64,000 bases of DNA from Chelonoidis abingdonii (GCF_003597395.2 NC_133770.1:207867219-207931218); one strand, 5' to 3'. Positions 34,257 through 45,995 are shown, counted from the stretch's first letter. Notes: generated from the sequence alone by a model not told the origin. Made by a program: numbers and translations.

Positions 34257-34588
34257 TGTGTTGCTGGCAGGCCAGCTGCCAGCTGTTGCCCAGGCTGCAG
34301 GCATAAGCTAAGAACTGAAAAATGCATAGCTGGAGACCAGACTAGTTCACCTGTACATTAGTTTTACTCAAAATAGTTTTTAGCTTACAAGAAGGTATTT
34401 AGTGTTTAGACTCTATGAAATGCTTGTAAGTTGTTTACATTCATCTCACTTGCAATGTCTGTATTCCACGTTATAAGAAAATATTTAAGGTTTACTTTAT
34501 ACTTTTGAAAATGTTTGCTCTGAACTTGTGAACCTAGTCATGGGAATCACCTCCCTGCCTATCCAAAAAGACTATCAAATTAGACTGG

Positions 34589-35752
34589 TGTGACAATGCG
34601 GTTCTGACAGGACCCAACTGAGAGTGCCAATTCAGGACCAATTGCTCAAACAGGGCAGTCAGAGCCCAAGGGTGGGGTTTTTCCACCTCTCAGGCAAACC
34701 AAACCAGCCAGACAAAATAACTTCGGTTTCACCCCACTGGCTTAACGCACAATTAGAAGATACAGCAACAATAGCGATTTTCTAGACACCTCCTCAGATC
34801 TTTTTCCACACTCCAGAACTTCACCACTCTCAAGGTTTTCCAATCTATCGCTGGGATGAATGGTTATTGAAGACACAACACCCAGGAAAAGATTAAACGT
34901 TCTTCAATCCCAACAGACCAAGCCCCAGACCCTTGGTCAATAATCACATCAGATCCCTCTACCCACAAAATCACGGCTGTTGCCAATTCCTTTAGAATCT
35001 AAAATCTCAAAGGTTATATCATAAAAGGAACAAGATATGAGCTCCAGAGCACGATTGCTTAAAACTGGAATTCAATACATACAATAATTGCAATTTCTGA
35101 GTTCGGCTTGTAGCAGTTGATGTTAGGTAAACTGCAGGTGATACAAATACAAGTCTCAGGTGAATACATCCCTGTGGGATGGGTCATTCCAGTCCTTTGT
35201 GTGCACCCGAGCTTCAGTTTCGCTAGCCAAAGTCCCTCCAGAAGGTAAGAAGCTGGATTTGAAGAGAAGATGGAGAAGTGCGATCAGCAACTTATATGGC
35301 TTTCCAGGTGTAAGGACACTTCTTTGTTCTGACTGTGCGAAAGTATACGAGCAAAGAACTGAAGAGTCTGCGGTACATGGGCCATTGTTTTCTCGCACAC
35401 CCTGCTGAGTACACAAGGCGGTCCATCTGCCTCCTCTCAAATGGGTCAATTGGTGTAGCTGATGCGTCCTGTAAATAGGTAGCTATATGCTCTCGAGGCT
35501 AACCACCCACTTGTCTGGGATCTTTCCCAGTAACACAGCACAAGTTTGAAATACAGACAGTATACAGCCAATATTCATAACTTCAACTACAAAAATGATA
35601 CAGACATACAGACAGCATAATCATAACCAGTAACCCGTAACCTGGTCTTAGACACCTTATAGGACCCCCTTTACATAAGATCTGGTGCCACTACAGGACC
35701 TTGGTTGCATACCATGTTCTATATGGTCCCAGTTTATGTCAATAACGTCACA
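34589..35752. mobile_element. inner solo LTR, exact 5-bp TSD
   Basis: It begins TGTGACAATGCGG and ends AATAACGTCACA: TGTGAC and GTCACA are perfect inverted ends. The TSD ACTGG is exact (34584-34588 and 35753-35757). Length is 1164 bp. Judging from a turtle family I remember, its own 5' end is probably on the minus strand (from 35752), but this is not proven from the sequence. The 97- and 82-codon frames inside (35156-35449) are antisense to each other and unlikely to be genes. Confidence 0.85.
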
Positions 35753-36303
35753 ACTGGCCATCAAGGATCATTGTAGTTAAAGGATTGATTAATGGCCCTA
35801 TCATACCTGGGAAATGCTATGTGCAAGGAAGCTTGTCCTGTGAACTTGGAGGCTGAATGAAGACACAGTAACAAAGCCACAGTAAAATTTTCCATCTTTG
35901 CGGCTGTTTGCAAGGGCCAGAGACTCTAAACTGAAGCCAGAGATCCTCAAGGGCTGCCTCCTGGGTCTACCCAGAAAGACACTTTTTGAACTGACAAATC
36001 ACTAGAACTCTGTCACTCTTAGGATTTAGATGGTAACTCGTTTGTGTGTATATGTTTGCTTGCTGAAACCTGTAAATAATTCTTATTTCTTTTTCTTAGT
36101 TAACAAACTTATAGATAGTTTATTACAAGATTAGCTAAAGGTGTTATCTTTGGTGTCAGATCTAGGGTACTAATTGATCTGGGGTAAGTGCCTGGTCTCT
36201 TGGGACTGGAAGCAACCTGAATGTGTTGTGATTTTTGGTGTACGTGACCATTTATCATTAAGTCCAGTTTGGCTAGGTGGCAAGATAGACTGAAGGTCTG
36301 AGG

Positions 36304-37824
36304 CAGGGGTTCCCAAGCTATGGGCTGAGGCCCACAGTCCTGGGTGGTCTGTCAGCAGGGGGGGAGATTGGGGGGCATGTAGGGCATTGCCTCCCCAAAC
36401 TGCTTCTTTCCACTCCCTTCCTAACCCTGGCCCTTCAGCACAGCTCCAGCACACACAGCTCTGTCCACTTATCCTGCCTGGCACACATGCTGTCTGTGCA
36501 GGGTCTAGGGGGGAGCTTGGGGAGAGCGTCTGGAAGAGAGGGATTTTTTTTGCAGGGGAGAAGGAAAGCTGGGGTCAGAGGTGCAGCAGAGGCACAGCTA
36601 AAGGAGGCTTCCTTCCTCAGCACATGGCTTGCAGGTGGCAGGATGTGTGTGTTGCTATTTGCAGTGGTGAGTATCAGGGACCTCTTTGTGCACTGAGCTG
36701 TCCCCTCCATTTTGGTTGCCAGTGGTGGGATGTGAGTGTGCTGCCTTGCAGTGGAGGATTAGGGGACCCTTTCTCCAGGGCACTGACTTATCTCCTCCCC
36801 GCTCCTGTCTCCACTATCTGTGCTAGGAGTCCTCCCCGCCGTCCCTGCGTTGCAGGCTGCTCACAGTGCCCTCATCAATCATCCATCCCTCGGCAGCATG
36901 AAGCTGCCAGCAAGAGCATCCTTAGCCTGTCCCCAGCAGTAGGGCTTGCTCAGCTATTTACTGACTGGGGGCTCCCCGGCAAAACCTAGAGTTCCCCTGC
37001 CCCTTTCCCCGAAACTTGAGCTTCCCCCCCACATTCCAACTCCCTCTCCCACAACATGGCTGCCACCTTCCAAAACACTCTTATCTCTTCATATGCCACA
37101 TCCCTGCCCCCCTACTCCCTTCCACTTCCCCATGGGCCATCTGTCATAAGTGTCCTCCATCTCAGACCAAACTGGTCTCAGTGTCAGCCCCCTCACCCCC
37201 CTGCCCTAGGGCTAGGCTGCGGTGCTGTGGTGCTGAACCCCTGCTCTGACTGAGGTAATGGGTTCTGTCTCCCCTGTTTCTCCCCAGCTGGAGGGGATGC
37301 TCTCCCTCCTGCTGCAGGAGACCCAGGCCCCATGGGCTCAGCTGGGGCTATGGCAGTCCCAGCGTTGAGTGGAATGTGCTGCACCCGCCACCAGTGATGG
37401 ACAACACCAAGGGACCTCAGCCATCCCCCCACCAGTGCCCCTGGGGGGGGCAGAGGCCGGGGGACCTTGCTTATGGTAAGAGGAAATGGAGCTTTGGCTC
37501 TATTTTAGGGTGAAGTCAGGACATTTGCCCCTGGCTCTGTAAAGGAAGGGGTGCTGGGCATCAATGGAGTGCACTGCCTTTGGGGAGATGGGGTGGCACC
37601 TGCACTCAGGCCACAGCACTGAAGGGCCACAGTCAGGGGTGGGGGGGAGATGAACCCTGTGAGTACTGGCCCCTTGCTGGTACGTATAGTTTATATGTAT
37701 TTAATAATGAATCATTTTCCTCATGAAGTGTTAATAGTGGGCCGCAGTACCTATTACACAGATGAGCCATAGGGAAAACTGCTCAGGTAGGCCTCAGGGA
37801 AAAAAGTTTGACTTTGAATCCCTG
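36304..37824. mobile_element. hAT-like non-autonomous element in the outer LTR
   Basis: The ends are CAGGGGTTCCCAAGC and GACTTTGAATCCCTG, so CAGGG/CCCTG inversion is clear. The interior is GC- and pyrimidine-rich, with a run of 'cactgacttatctcc' and 'cccctcaccccc' phrases, and at 37690-37824 it returns to AT-rich sequence with 'tattacacagatgagccat'. No matching 8-bp TSD was found, so the flanks may have been altered after insertion. The 200-codon + frame (36387-36989) and opposing minus frames look compositional. Confidence 0.6.
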
Positions 37825-37969
37825 ATAGGACCTTTATAGTGATCCAGGAGTTCACATTGGTTACTGGCTTGGTGAAATCTAATTATAGAACACACCACCA
37901 GTTAGGGGTATTTGTCCTGTTTTTGACAGTCAGCTCTGAGGTAGGTTTTCATTGTCATGAGTTGCTTTA

Positions 37970-39028
37970 GGCCACGTCTACACTATGCGATAATATCGAA
38001 TTAGCTAAAATCGGTTTCATAAAACTGATTTTATAAATTCGATTTCATGTGGCCACACTAGGCACAGTAATTCGGCGTTGTGCGTCCATGGTCCGAGGCT
38101 AGCGTCGATTTCTGAAGCGTTGCATTGTGGGTAGCTATTCCGTAGCTATCCCATAGTTCCCGCAGTCTCCCCCGCCCCTTGGAATTCTGGGCTCTTCACT
38201 GCTGCAGCATCGCGTCTACCAGCAGGATTCAGTACACATAGGGTGACATTGAAAGAAGTCAAGAAATCATTTCTTTCCCTTTTTTTCATGTGGACGGAGG
38301 GGGAGAAACTGAGGAGGCTATTCCCTGAACCACAGCTTAGACACTGTGTTTGAAACCTACAGACATTGGGAGCTCAGCCAAGAATGCAAAATACTTTTCA
38401 GAGACCGCCTGTAGACTGTGGGATAAGCTGGAGTCCTCAGTACCCCCTCCGCTCCATGAGCATCTATTTGAGTCTCTGGCGTTCCGTTACGCTTGTCACG
38501 CAGCACTGTGTAGCCTGAGATTTTTTTTTAAAATGTTTGGCTTGCATGTTCTGTAACGGAGCTTTGATCGAACGATTGTACCCCCATACAGTGACAGATC
38601 CAGTTATGTGCGTACGCGTCCATCGCTGCGAGCTCTTGGATATATGGGACTGCAGTCGCCACCCAGTGCCTGACAGAGCTCCACGCTGGGCAACAGGAAT
38701 GTAATTCAAAATGTTCACCTGGGGCTTTTCGGGGCTTTTCCTGTTTACCTGCCCGCTGCATCCGAGTTCAGATTGCTGTCCAGAGCGGTCAGTGGTGCAC
38801 TGTGGGATACCGCCCGGAGGCCAATAACGTCGATTTCCGTCCACACTAACCCTAATCCGATATGTTTATATTGATTTTAGTGCTACTCCTCTCGTCTGGG
38901 AGGAGTACAGAAATAGATATAAAGTGCTCTTTATATCGATATAAAGAGCGTTGTAGTGTGGACGGATACAGCATTAAATCGATTTAACGCTGTTTAAATC
39001 AATTTAAACGCGTAGCGTAGACCAGGCC
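37970..39028. mobile_element. Harbinger-like element, TTA TSD
   Basis: TIRs ggccacgtctacactatgcg and cgcgtagcgtagaccaggcc are inverted at most positions. The trinucleotide TTA precedes (37967-37969) and follows (39029-39031), the expected 3-bp TWA duplication of PIF/Harbinger. The ends are rich in 'atcgattt/aaatcgat' sub-repeats (37990-38045 and 38860-39005). The phrase 'gcattgtgggtagctattcc' at 38123 and 'gcactgtgggataccgcccg' at 38796 are recurrent in this family. No transposase is readable in 1059 bp. Removing it leaves a continuous outer LTR. Confidence 0.8.
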
Positions 39029-39238
39029 TTAGACAGCGTGACATAAGTCATGATCATTTGTACCTAAAGTACCATTAACTTTCAGATCTGTGGTCAGTTC
39101 CTTTTAATCTGTCAGGACAAGGTCTATTATATAGAATTCCTCTGTGTTGACTGTAACACATTTTGAGTTAGAAAATTGTCATCTATAAGAAATTCCACGG
39201 ATGTTATAGTACTGGCAGAATGAGATCTCCAGCATATG

Positions 39239-39424
39239 TTACTCAAATTGAAATCCCCTGTGATCACAGTCCCCGCTCCCCATTATAGATAGGTATGTAA
39301 GGAGGTGGTTATCTTTTTCTCTAGTGTGATTTGGAGGTCTGTAGCAGACACCAGTTAGTATTCCATCTTGTGCTTTCGCTGTTAGGACATTAATCCATAA
39401 GAATTCAAGGTAATTTTCTTCCAA
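39239..39424 (-). pseudogene. CR1 ORF2 endonuclease (EEP) domain remnant
   Basis: The 61-codon open stretch reads LEFLWINVLTAK, GVCYRPPN and a damaged GDFN box (GDCDHRGFQFE). Y-R-P-P and G-D-F-N are signature motifs of the APE-like endonuclease of CR1, which nicks the target. The domain continues downstream to the 39044 junction and on past the nest at 34256. Confidence 0.85.
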
Positions 39425-39849
39425 GTTGTCAGTGATAGGAAACAGGTAATGTCATTTTTGACACATAGTGCCACTCTCCTCCCTTTTTCCCCACACCATC
39501 CTTCCTAAATGGCTTATAATCATTGATTTTTTAAACATTCCAATTGTGTGAATCATCCCATCAGGTTTCAGTAACACCAACTAGCTTGAATTTCTGTTTA
39601 AAAAATGAACAATTCCAATTCCTCTTGTATGTTACCCAGGTTCCTAACATTAGTGTATAGGCACGTCAAGAATTTCTTCTTTTCATGTCTTTTGGTTCCT
39701 TAATTATTTTTGTTCTCAGCATCTGAATTTTGTGCTGAGTGTTCATATCTTCCCTCTTTTTACCTCCCCCTTTTGCTATTAGTTTAAATCCCTCCCCCGA
39801 CCACTCTAACCACCTATCCCTGAGGAGATTGGCCCCCCTTCTATTGAGG

Positions 39850-40140
39850 TGGAGGCCGAACTATACAACCCTTTTTCCTCATAAAGGGTGGACTGATGTT
39901 CCACAAAAGCAAAGGCCTCCATCCTATACCACTTACCTAGCCACTGATTCACCAGCAGAATCTTCTGCCTTTTGTCTTCCTTAGCTTGTAGGATATGAAG
40001 GATCTGAGAAGTTCAGTTGGACCACTTTCTTCTTCAGTTCCTTGAAGTCTTCTACCATCTGCGAGATATCCTGTGACGCAGTGTCATTAGTGCCAATTTG
40101 AACCATCACCACTGGATCATTGCCCATAGGCTTCAGAAGG
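39850..40140 (-). pseudogene. CR1 ORF1 remnant, SGNH-esterase-like segment
   Basis: Read on the minus strand from about 40140, the frame gives LDSLLKP, DPVVMVQIGTNDT and later QMVEDFKELKKKVVQL. V-V-M-V-Q-I-G-T-N-D matches the block III motif of SGNH hydrolases, a domain present in ORF1 of several CR1 subfamilies. The frame then breaks with stops at about 39990. Only the later part of the domain survives. Confidence 0.7.
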
Positions 40141-40224
40141 CTATCCAATCTTGCAGTGATTTTAATTTTATAGCTGGAGAACTAAAGCCCAGAGAAATTA
40201 GGCAAATATTGTAAGTATATCATA

Positions 40225-41265
40225 CTTTTGTCTCATATTCCATTTGTGATCCACTATAACCCCAGATTCTTTTCAGCAGTACTACTGCCTAGCCAGTTAT
40301 TCCCCATTTTGTAGTTGTGCATTTGATTTTTCCTTCCTAGGTGTAGAACTTTTCACTTGTCTTTACTGAATTTTATCTTCTTGATTTCACATCAATTCTC
40401 CAATTTAGCATGGTCATTTTGAATTCTAACCCTGTCCTCCAAAGTGCTAGCACCCCTTGGTGTCATCTGCAAATGTTATAAGCATGTTCTCTATTCCAGT
40501 ATCCACGTTTGTAATGAAAATACTGAATAGTACTGGATCAAGGACAGATCCCTGTGGGACTCCTCTATATTTATCCTCCCAATGTGACAACAAACCATTG
40601 GTAACTACTCTTTGAGTACACTCGGTCTTTAAAACAATTGTGCATCCAGTCTGTAATAATTTTATCTAGACCACACATCCCTAGTTTGATGAGAAAAATG
40701 TCATTAGGGCCTGTGTCAAAAACTTTACTAAAATCAAGATATATCACTGTGATAGGGTGGACAGTAGCCCCGCAAGAGCTGAATTAGACCAGGTTGGGCC
40801 CAATCATCTAATTGGGCTCTAAGCAGGGGAGCTTTAGGCTGGAGGTGGCTAGTTAGAGAAAGGCTCCCCTGTGCAGGAACATGCAGGGCTTCTAAAGCCA
40901 GGTAAAGCCTAGGCTGATGGGAAAGGCTACAGCCCCTCCCTGGGAAAAGGGAGAGGAGGGTTTAGAGCTAGTATAACCGGAGGCGGGGGGGATGAGTAGT
41001 GGGTGGGCCTGCATTCCCCTACTGACTACTGGGGAATTAGCACTATCCCAGCAGTGCCAGAGAAGACTGCCTGAGATGGTTTGTGTGGCAGGACTTTGGG
41101 TAAGCCCATTTTTAAAAAGGGACCATATTTATCCTTCTCCAGTCCCTTTGGAAGCACTCTTGTCCTCCCTGAATAATCCCTAATAGCTCTGAGATAGTGA
41201 ACTAGCTGAAGCAGAGTACCCTAGGATGAATGTCTTCTCAGGCCCAGCCAATCTATATAATCTTT
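40225..41265 (-). mobile_element. second minus-strand CR1 fragment with an LTR-like insertion
   Basis: The RT palm reads on the minus strand as IYLDFSKVFDTG at about 40710-40745. The section 40480-40740 has reverse complements of standard CR1 phrases such as 'gatccctgtgggactcc' (40545). The same CR1 resumes at about 41108 ('cccatttttaaaaagggacc', 'ttctccagtccctttggaag'). About 200 bp of CR1 appear to be missing at the insertion site. It lies upstream of the ORF1 of the 39-40 kb copy, so it must be a separate insertion. Confidence 0.7.
40748..41105. mobile_element. LTR-like fragment in CR1
   Basis: It begins TGTGATAGGGTGGACAGT, of LTR type, and is GC-richer than the flanking CR1. The right end is not clear, and I found no TSD. 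Confidence 0.45.
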
Positions 41266-41270
41266 ACCCT

Positions 41271-41690
41271 GTTTTTCCCCCTACATATTGTGTGTAGTAC
41301 AGGTGCAGATAAATCAAGGTAAGATTTCCATTGGCTTTAATGGCAGCAGAATTTAAACATGAATGTATTCAAAGAAATGAAAATGCTATTATATTAACAG
41401 CACCATTTGTGGCGTTCCACTAATGTAATAAAATGCATTGGGAGCTTAATGAAATTGTACAAAGGAAGTGAAAAAACTTTTAAGACCACAGAGATCATAA
41501 TGATATCCAGAAAAGAATGGAAAATATCATTGTTAGGCATGTCTGGACCAATTTATCTTCTAATGTAGCATTATGACTCTCCTTAATGGTCACTCTGAGA
41601 GTATGAAAAGGGGATATTAATTGATGCTAGAAGTTAAGAAAATCTGCTTTATATGCACTTTTCTGAAATACCAGGTAACTTTAATACACA
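41271..41690. other. AT-rich non-coding stretch
   Basis: Nothing recognised. Confidence 0.5.
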
Positions 41691-41694
41691 TAGG

Positions 41695-41911
41695 AATGAA
41701 CTAGGTATATAACACAACCTGCTATAATATGAATTCTGATATGATGCAGTACAGCAGTGCTCCAGGGGGGAGGGTGGGTGGGAAACTGGGCAGCTGGGCT
41801 GTGCACTCCGGCAGATCAAAGCAAGTTTGATATAACGCAGTTTCACCTATAACACGGTAAGATTTTTTGGCTCCCGTGGACAGCATTATATCAGGGCAGA
41901 GGTGTACATTA
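41695..41911. mobile_element. non-autonomous DNA element fragment
   Basis: The phrases 'gatataacgcagtttcacct', 'aagattttttggctcccg' and 'cagcattatatcagggcaga' belong to a turtle-type repeat whose ends repeat a 'ttatatc' motif. GC-rich centre, AT-rich ends. Confidence 0.55.
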
Positions 41912-42524
41912 CATTTTTCTATTAATAGAAAACTGCTCTATTTAATTAGATGTTACATTAACTACTTGGCTTCACTTCTAAGGCCTTTCACAGCCTATCC
42001 TTTCTAATAAGCTATTGAGACATCAACCTCACTCTTCATTCTGCAAATGATGCCAGTTTTGATTGCCTAGTTGTAAAAATTATGCTTTTTTGCTTTATTA
42101 TACTGTCCCAGCAGGCCACTACTTGTAGTACTGTCCATATATTTACACGTCCTAGCCAGTTTTCCCACTTACTGCTAGTTCTGCTCCATTTCCCCAGAAG
42201 CAACAGCCACCAGTTCTGCCTTCCATCAGGCTCTCAACTCACCACTTCTAGGGCTTGCTTCCTGTCCATTTACCTGCTCCCAGCTGCTGTGGTGTTTCCC
42301 CCTCTAATAAGCCCTTCAGCTGCAGGCCAACTTGTTAATTGATCCTCTAATTAGGTCCTATTTAACTTATAATGTTGGAGATTTGAGTGACAGCTCCTGA
42401 CTTAGCACCCATATTAGATGCCTACACAAAAGCTTGCCAATGGCTAGTAATCTGGTGGACTGCTTACCATAGTGTCATTGTTAACTTTGTGCTTCCCCAC
42501 CTCTCAGACCTTTTGTATGTATAG

Positions 42525-42612
42525 TCATGCTTGGATTGTAAGCTCTGGAAGGTGAAGAATCACTTTTCATTATGTTTGTAGAGTGACTGGCCTTCACGTG
42601 CTAACAGAGTAC
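42525..42612 (+). repeat. L2-type 3' tail fragment
   Basis: The motif 'ttggattgtaagctctggaa', then 'cattatgtttgtagagtgac', resembles the L2/SINE tail 'gattgtaagctctttggggcag ... gtttgtacagcgcctag'. Confidence 0.5.
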
Positions 42613-43555
42613 AAATATATATTTGGAAGACTGTGTAAAATATGTAGCCATATTGTGCTCTCTGTTGCTCAGCAGAAATCCCCATTGATTTGAAGGGGAA
42701 GTCTTGATTAAAATGTAACTTCTTTTAAAGTGGCTGTTAAAATGGGCATTTTGGGGTTCCAGAATTCTGAAAAATTCTCTTCAGATCAAATGGGCTATGA
42801 TAACTCAAATGCTTTTTCTAACTGTTGGCCCTGTGATTGCAGCCTAGCATCTGAAAGTCTCTCTCTTTGCTTCTCATGCATCATTATTTGTAGTAAAGCT
42901 TCTGCAGGAAAATTATGCCGTCACTGACAGCTGTGCAACTCCTGTAGTCTGTAGGGTTTGCACAAACACAACTGTCAGAACTTGTGTTCTATCAACAAAT
43001 GGCTTTGTAAAAAGGAATAGAATCTAGCTCACTCATTTTCTTAGCTGTGTTGATTCTAGTGGGCTAACAGGCATGAAAACATATTGTCGCTGCTAAAGAG
43101 GAGATATAAACATGAACCTACATGTTGAGTAGGAAAGTGCCATTTTAATATTGTCTTCTGAGCAATCCCGCACTTCAAAATTGATGGCATGCTATGGGCC
43201 ATAATTATGAAGGACAAATTACCTTCATAAGACTATTCAGAATGCTATTATACTAATACTGCCTGAACCAAAATTCTGGATCTGAGCATCTGTTCAAATC
43301 TTGTGGGTAAGTTTTTTAAAACCCAGATCCAGAACTGACATGGCAATGCAGGCCAACTTTAATCTAAAAAAGCATGGAACTTTCTGGTGGTTAACATTTG
43401 TTTCAGAAATAAATATTGTACAGAGAGATTAATCTTGACTTGAAAGGACTGTCTGTCTATCATGGTCAAAGTAGAGGGGGCACATTTCCAGGCTGGCGTA
43501 AGGAAGCCTGCCCTGTAATTACCTGTAGTGTACCTACAGGGAGTAGACAACCTAA
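42613..43555. other. non-coding stretch
   Basis: Nothing recognised. Confidence 0.5.
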
Positions 43556-43564
43556 TTCTCCAGA

Positions 43565-44542
43565 TATCAGACGGGTAGCCATGTTAGTCCGTATCCACAC
43601 CTGGGGAAGTGGGGAAACAGATTGACAGAGCGAGATGGGTACCCAGAAGTCACCTACTACAGGACAGGCCCAACAAGGAAAATAACAGAACACCACTGGC
43701 CATCACATACAGCCCCCAGCGCATCATCAGTGCTCTACAACCTATCCTGGAAGACAATCCCACATTCTTACAGGCCTTGAGGGGTAGGCCAGTCCTCACT
43801 TACAGACAGCCCCCCAACCTGAAGCAAATACTCACCAGCAACTACCCACCACAGAATCTCTAACCCAGGAACCAATCCCTGTAACAAACCCCACTGCCTT
43901 CTCTGTCCCCATATTTATTCTAGTGAGACCATCACTGGACCCAGCCACACCATCAGAGGCTCATTCACCTACACATCTACTAATGTGATATGTGCCAGCC
44001 ATGCCCCTCTGCCATGTACATTGGCCAAACTGGACAGTCTCTATATAAAAGGATAAATGGACACAAATCAGACATCCGGAATGGTAACATACAAAAGCCA
44101 GTAGGAAAACACTTTGATCTCCCTGGACACTCAATAACAGATTTAAAAGTAGCCATTCTTCAACCAAAAAAACTTCAAAAACAGACTTCAAAGAGAAACT
44201 GCAGAGCTACAATTCATTTGCAGATTTAACACCATCAATTTGGGATTGAATAGGGACTGGGAGTGGCTTGCTCACTACAAACACAATTTTCCCTCTCTTG
44301 AAATTGACATCTCCTCATCAATTATTGGGAGTGGACCACATCCATCCGGACTAAATTGGCCTTGAACATTGGTTCTCCACTTGTAAGGTACCTCCCTTCT
44401 CTTCATGTGCCAATATATATTTGTGCCTATATCTGTAATTTTCACTCCATGCATCTGAAGAAGTGGGTTTATCCATGAAAGCTTATGCCCAGATAAATTT
44501 GGTTAGTCTTTAAGGTGACTCCGGACTCCTCATTGTTTTTAC
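43565..44542 (+). mobile_element. Penelope-like element, internally deleted, exact 9-bp TSD
   Basis: The TSD TTCTCCAGA is exact (43556-43564 and 44543-44551), so this 978-bp unit is one complete insertion. It starts with a head 'tatcagacgggtagccatgt', then at about 43613 jumps to 'aaacagattgacagagcgag', which in the other PLE copy (61314 downward, minus strand) lies in the RT-to-endonuclease linker; the RT itself is missing. The 3' tail is 'tccatgaaagcttatgccca', then 'ggttagtctttaaggtgact'. PLEs have a reverse transcriptase and a GIY-YIG endonuclease and use target-primed transposition. Confidence 0.85.
43609..44229 (+). pseudogene. PLE linker and GIY-YIG endonuclease remnant
   Basis: The first open stretch (43609-43863) encodes the linker after RT: QIDRARWVPRSHLLQDRPNK, followed by AITYSPQ and LRGRPVLTYRQPPNLKQIL. 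The second (43990-44229) is the endonuclease: CPSAMYIGQTGQSLYKRING, then HKSDIRN and PVGKHFDLPGHSITDLKVAI. Y-I-G and the downstream R and H-K-x-D are signature residues of the GIY-YIG nuclease. The upstream half of the signature (VIY in the other copy) is damaged by a short deletion near 43989. A stop at 43863 and a frame change separate the two parts. Confidence 0.85.
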
Positions 44543-44551
44543 TTCTCCAGA

Positions 44552-45495
44552 ATGTCTGTACAGAACCGTTCATAAGAACGAAAAGTAACCTGAAAATCCA
44601 AACAAATATGGAATAAAAAAATCGTAGTCTTGCTTCATGGATCTTGAGAACTTTAACACTGGAGGCAGTCTAAAGCATAACAAAGGTTGAGAAATGGAAC
44701 AAGCAACCATTATGGAGGCTTCTTAAAAATTACCAAGCAGGAGTATCTTTCTTCCTACCCCTTTCATTTTTAAGAGATTTATTGTTTTTTATTCTCACTT
44801 AGGTTATTGGTTCAATTTATCCTCTGGGGGAAGTTGCCTAGATCTAAAATCTGTTCAGTTTCTAATTTCTGTGTCTGTCAAGCAGCAAAATCTCTTTTTA
44901 TTTTTTAAAAAAATTCTGAACTAGTTGAACTCACCTCTACTATGAAAAGAACATAATGGCATTTTATAGTTAATATATGCATATTACCTCTCTAAATGTG
45001 TGCTAGACACTCCAAGGCCAATATGGATGTAATTCTTCAACAGGAAGCACATTACTGTCCTGAATAAGGTGAATCCAACTTCATTATTTTTACATTAGTG
45101 GAGTGAGTGAATTTCAGGCTGTGGTAATGGTTGCAGGTAGAGTAGATGTAATAAGCAGGGTCACTTTCTGCTGACTTTCTACTAATGCAGTTCTTAGCCT
45201 GACAATGGTATTTTTCATGATCCTGCAGTTTTCTAAAGTAGTAATCGGAACCAGACTGCATGCATTAACATCACTTGGGCTGCTGTCAGATGCCCAGTCT
45301 TACTGGGAAAAATGCTGGCAACAAATCTCCTAGATTGTTCTTTTCAGTACTAATTTCAGAAATCTACTTTCCTACCTCTCAAGGTTCTCTACAATTTGTA
45401 TATAATTATCCCACCTTACATTTATTTTGATCAAAATAACTCCGTTTTGATACAAAGCCAATCAATGTTTAACTTTATAACCAAAAAAAACACCA
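44552..45495. other. AT-rich non-coding stretch
   Basis: Nothing recognised. Confidence 0.5.
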
Positions 45496-45499
45496 AAAA

Positions 45500-45995
45500 A
45501 ACCCTGCGATGCAGCTGGAGTGGCACAGCAGGGGGGAAAAAAAACCTATGGAGTGGCCAGAGCAGGGTGCAGGGGGACTCCCTGCGCTGCAGACGTGCCG
45601 CAGCTAGCGGAGGGGAGGGGAAGTGAGCGAGGGGAAAGAAAGAAGGGGGGTGGCCAGGGCTTCAGCGGAGTGCTCGCCACGTGGCCTTGACCACTGTGCC
45701 GCCTGCTGGGCAGGCTCCGTGCTGCTCCAGTCAGTGGGGAGGGAAGGACGCGGGCTGCTGGGCTTGCTGCAGACCTGGCACCGACTGGGGCAGACGGAGC
45801 ACGCAGTCTGCTCCCAGCAGGGTGCTCCCCTCCTCCGTGGCACAGCCCCCTTCAGGGCGGCCAGATAGGCAAACCAAAAGAAAATAAAAATAAAAAGCAG
45901 CCGTGCCACCCTAGGATTGGGCGGAATGCCAGCCCGTAGATTCTGCAGCCCCAAGCACGAGCTTGCTCGGCTGGTGCCTGGAGCCGGCCCCGCCA
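45500..45995. repeat. GC-rich repeat-like island
   Basis: It has sharp edges against AT-rich flanks. The right edge ('ggctggtgcctggagccggc', 45972) resembles one terminus of a hAT-type family, but the opposite terminus is not recognisable. Open frames here occur on both strands and reflect composition. Confidence 0.35.

Larger units (their letters stand above)
34257..39043. mobile_element. outer LTR, inserted in CR1 and itself carrying three later elements
   Basis: The inferred ends are TGTGTTGCTGGC and GCGTGACA, giving TG...CA. The flanking pentamers caagt (34252-34256) and taagt (39044-39048) match at four of five positions. LTR sequence occupies about 34257-34588, 35758-36303, 37825-37969 and 39032-39043, roughly 1.04 kb in all, a normal LTR length. 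The remainder is the inner LTR, a hAT-like element and a Harbinger-like element described below. Distinctive LTR phrases are 'gctgaaacctgtaaataatt' (36063) and 'gtccagtttggctaggtggc' (36262). No gag or pol remains, so it was a solo LTR before the later insertions. Confidence 0.7.
39044..40150 (-). mobile_element. old CR1 LINE, minus strand, 5' part (same copy as 32230-34256)
   Basis: This is the upstream part of the CR1 interrupted by the LTR nest. It holds the start of the endonuclease domain and part of ORF1 in the expected order (ORF1 at higher coordinates). Confidence 0.8.

Noticed and set aside
36387..36989. 200-codon + strand frame
   Set aside because: Lies inside the hAT-like element; Cys/Pro/Ser-rich composition without domain motifs.
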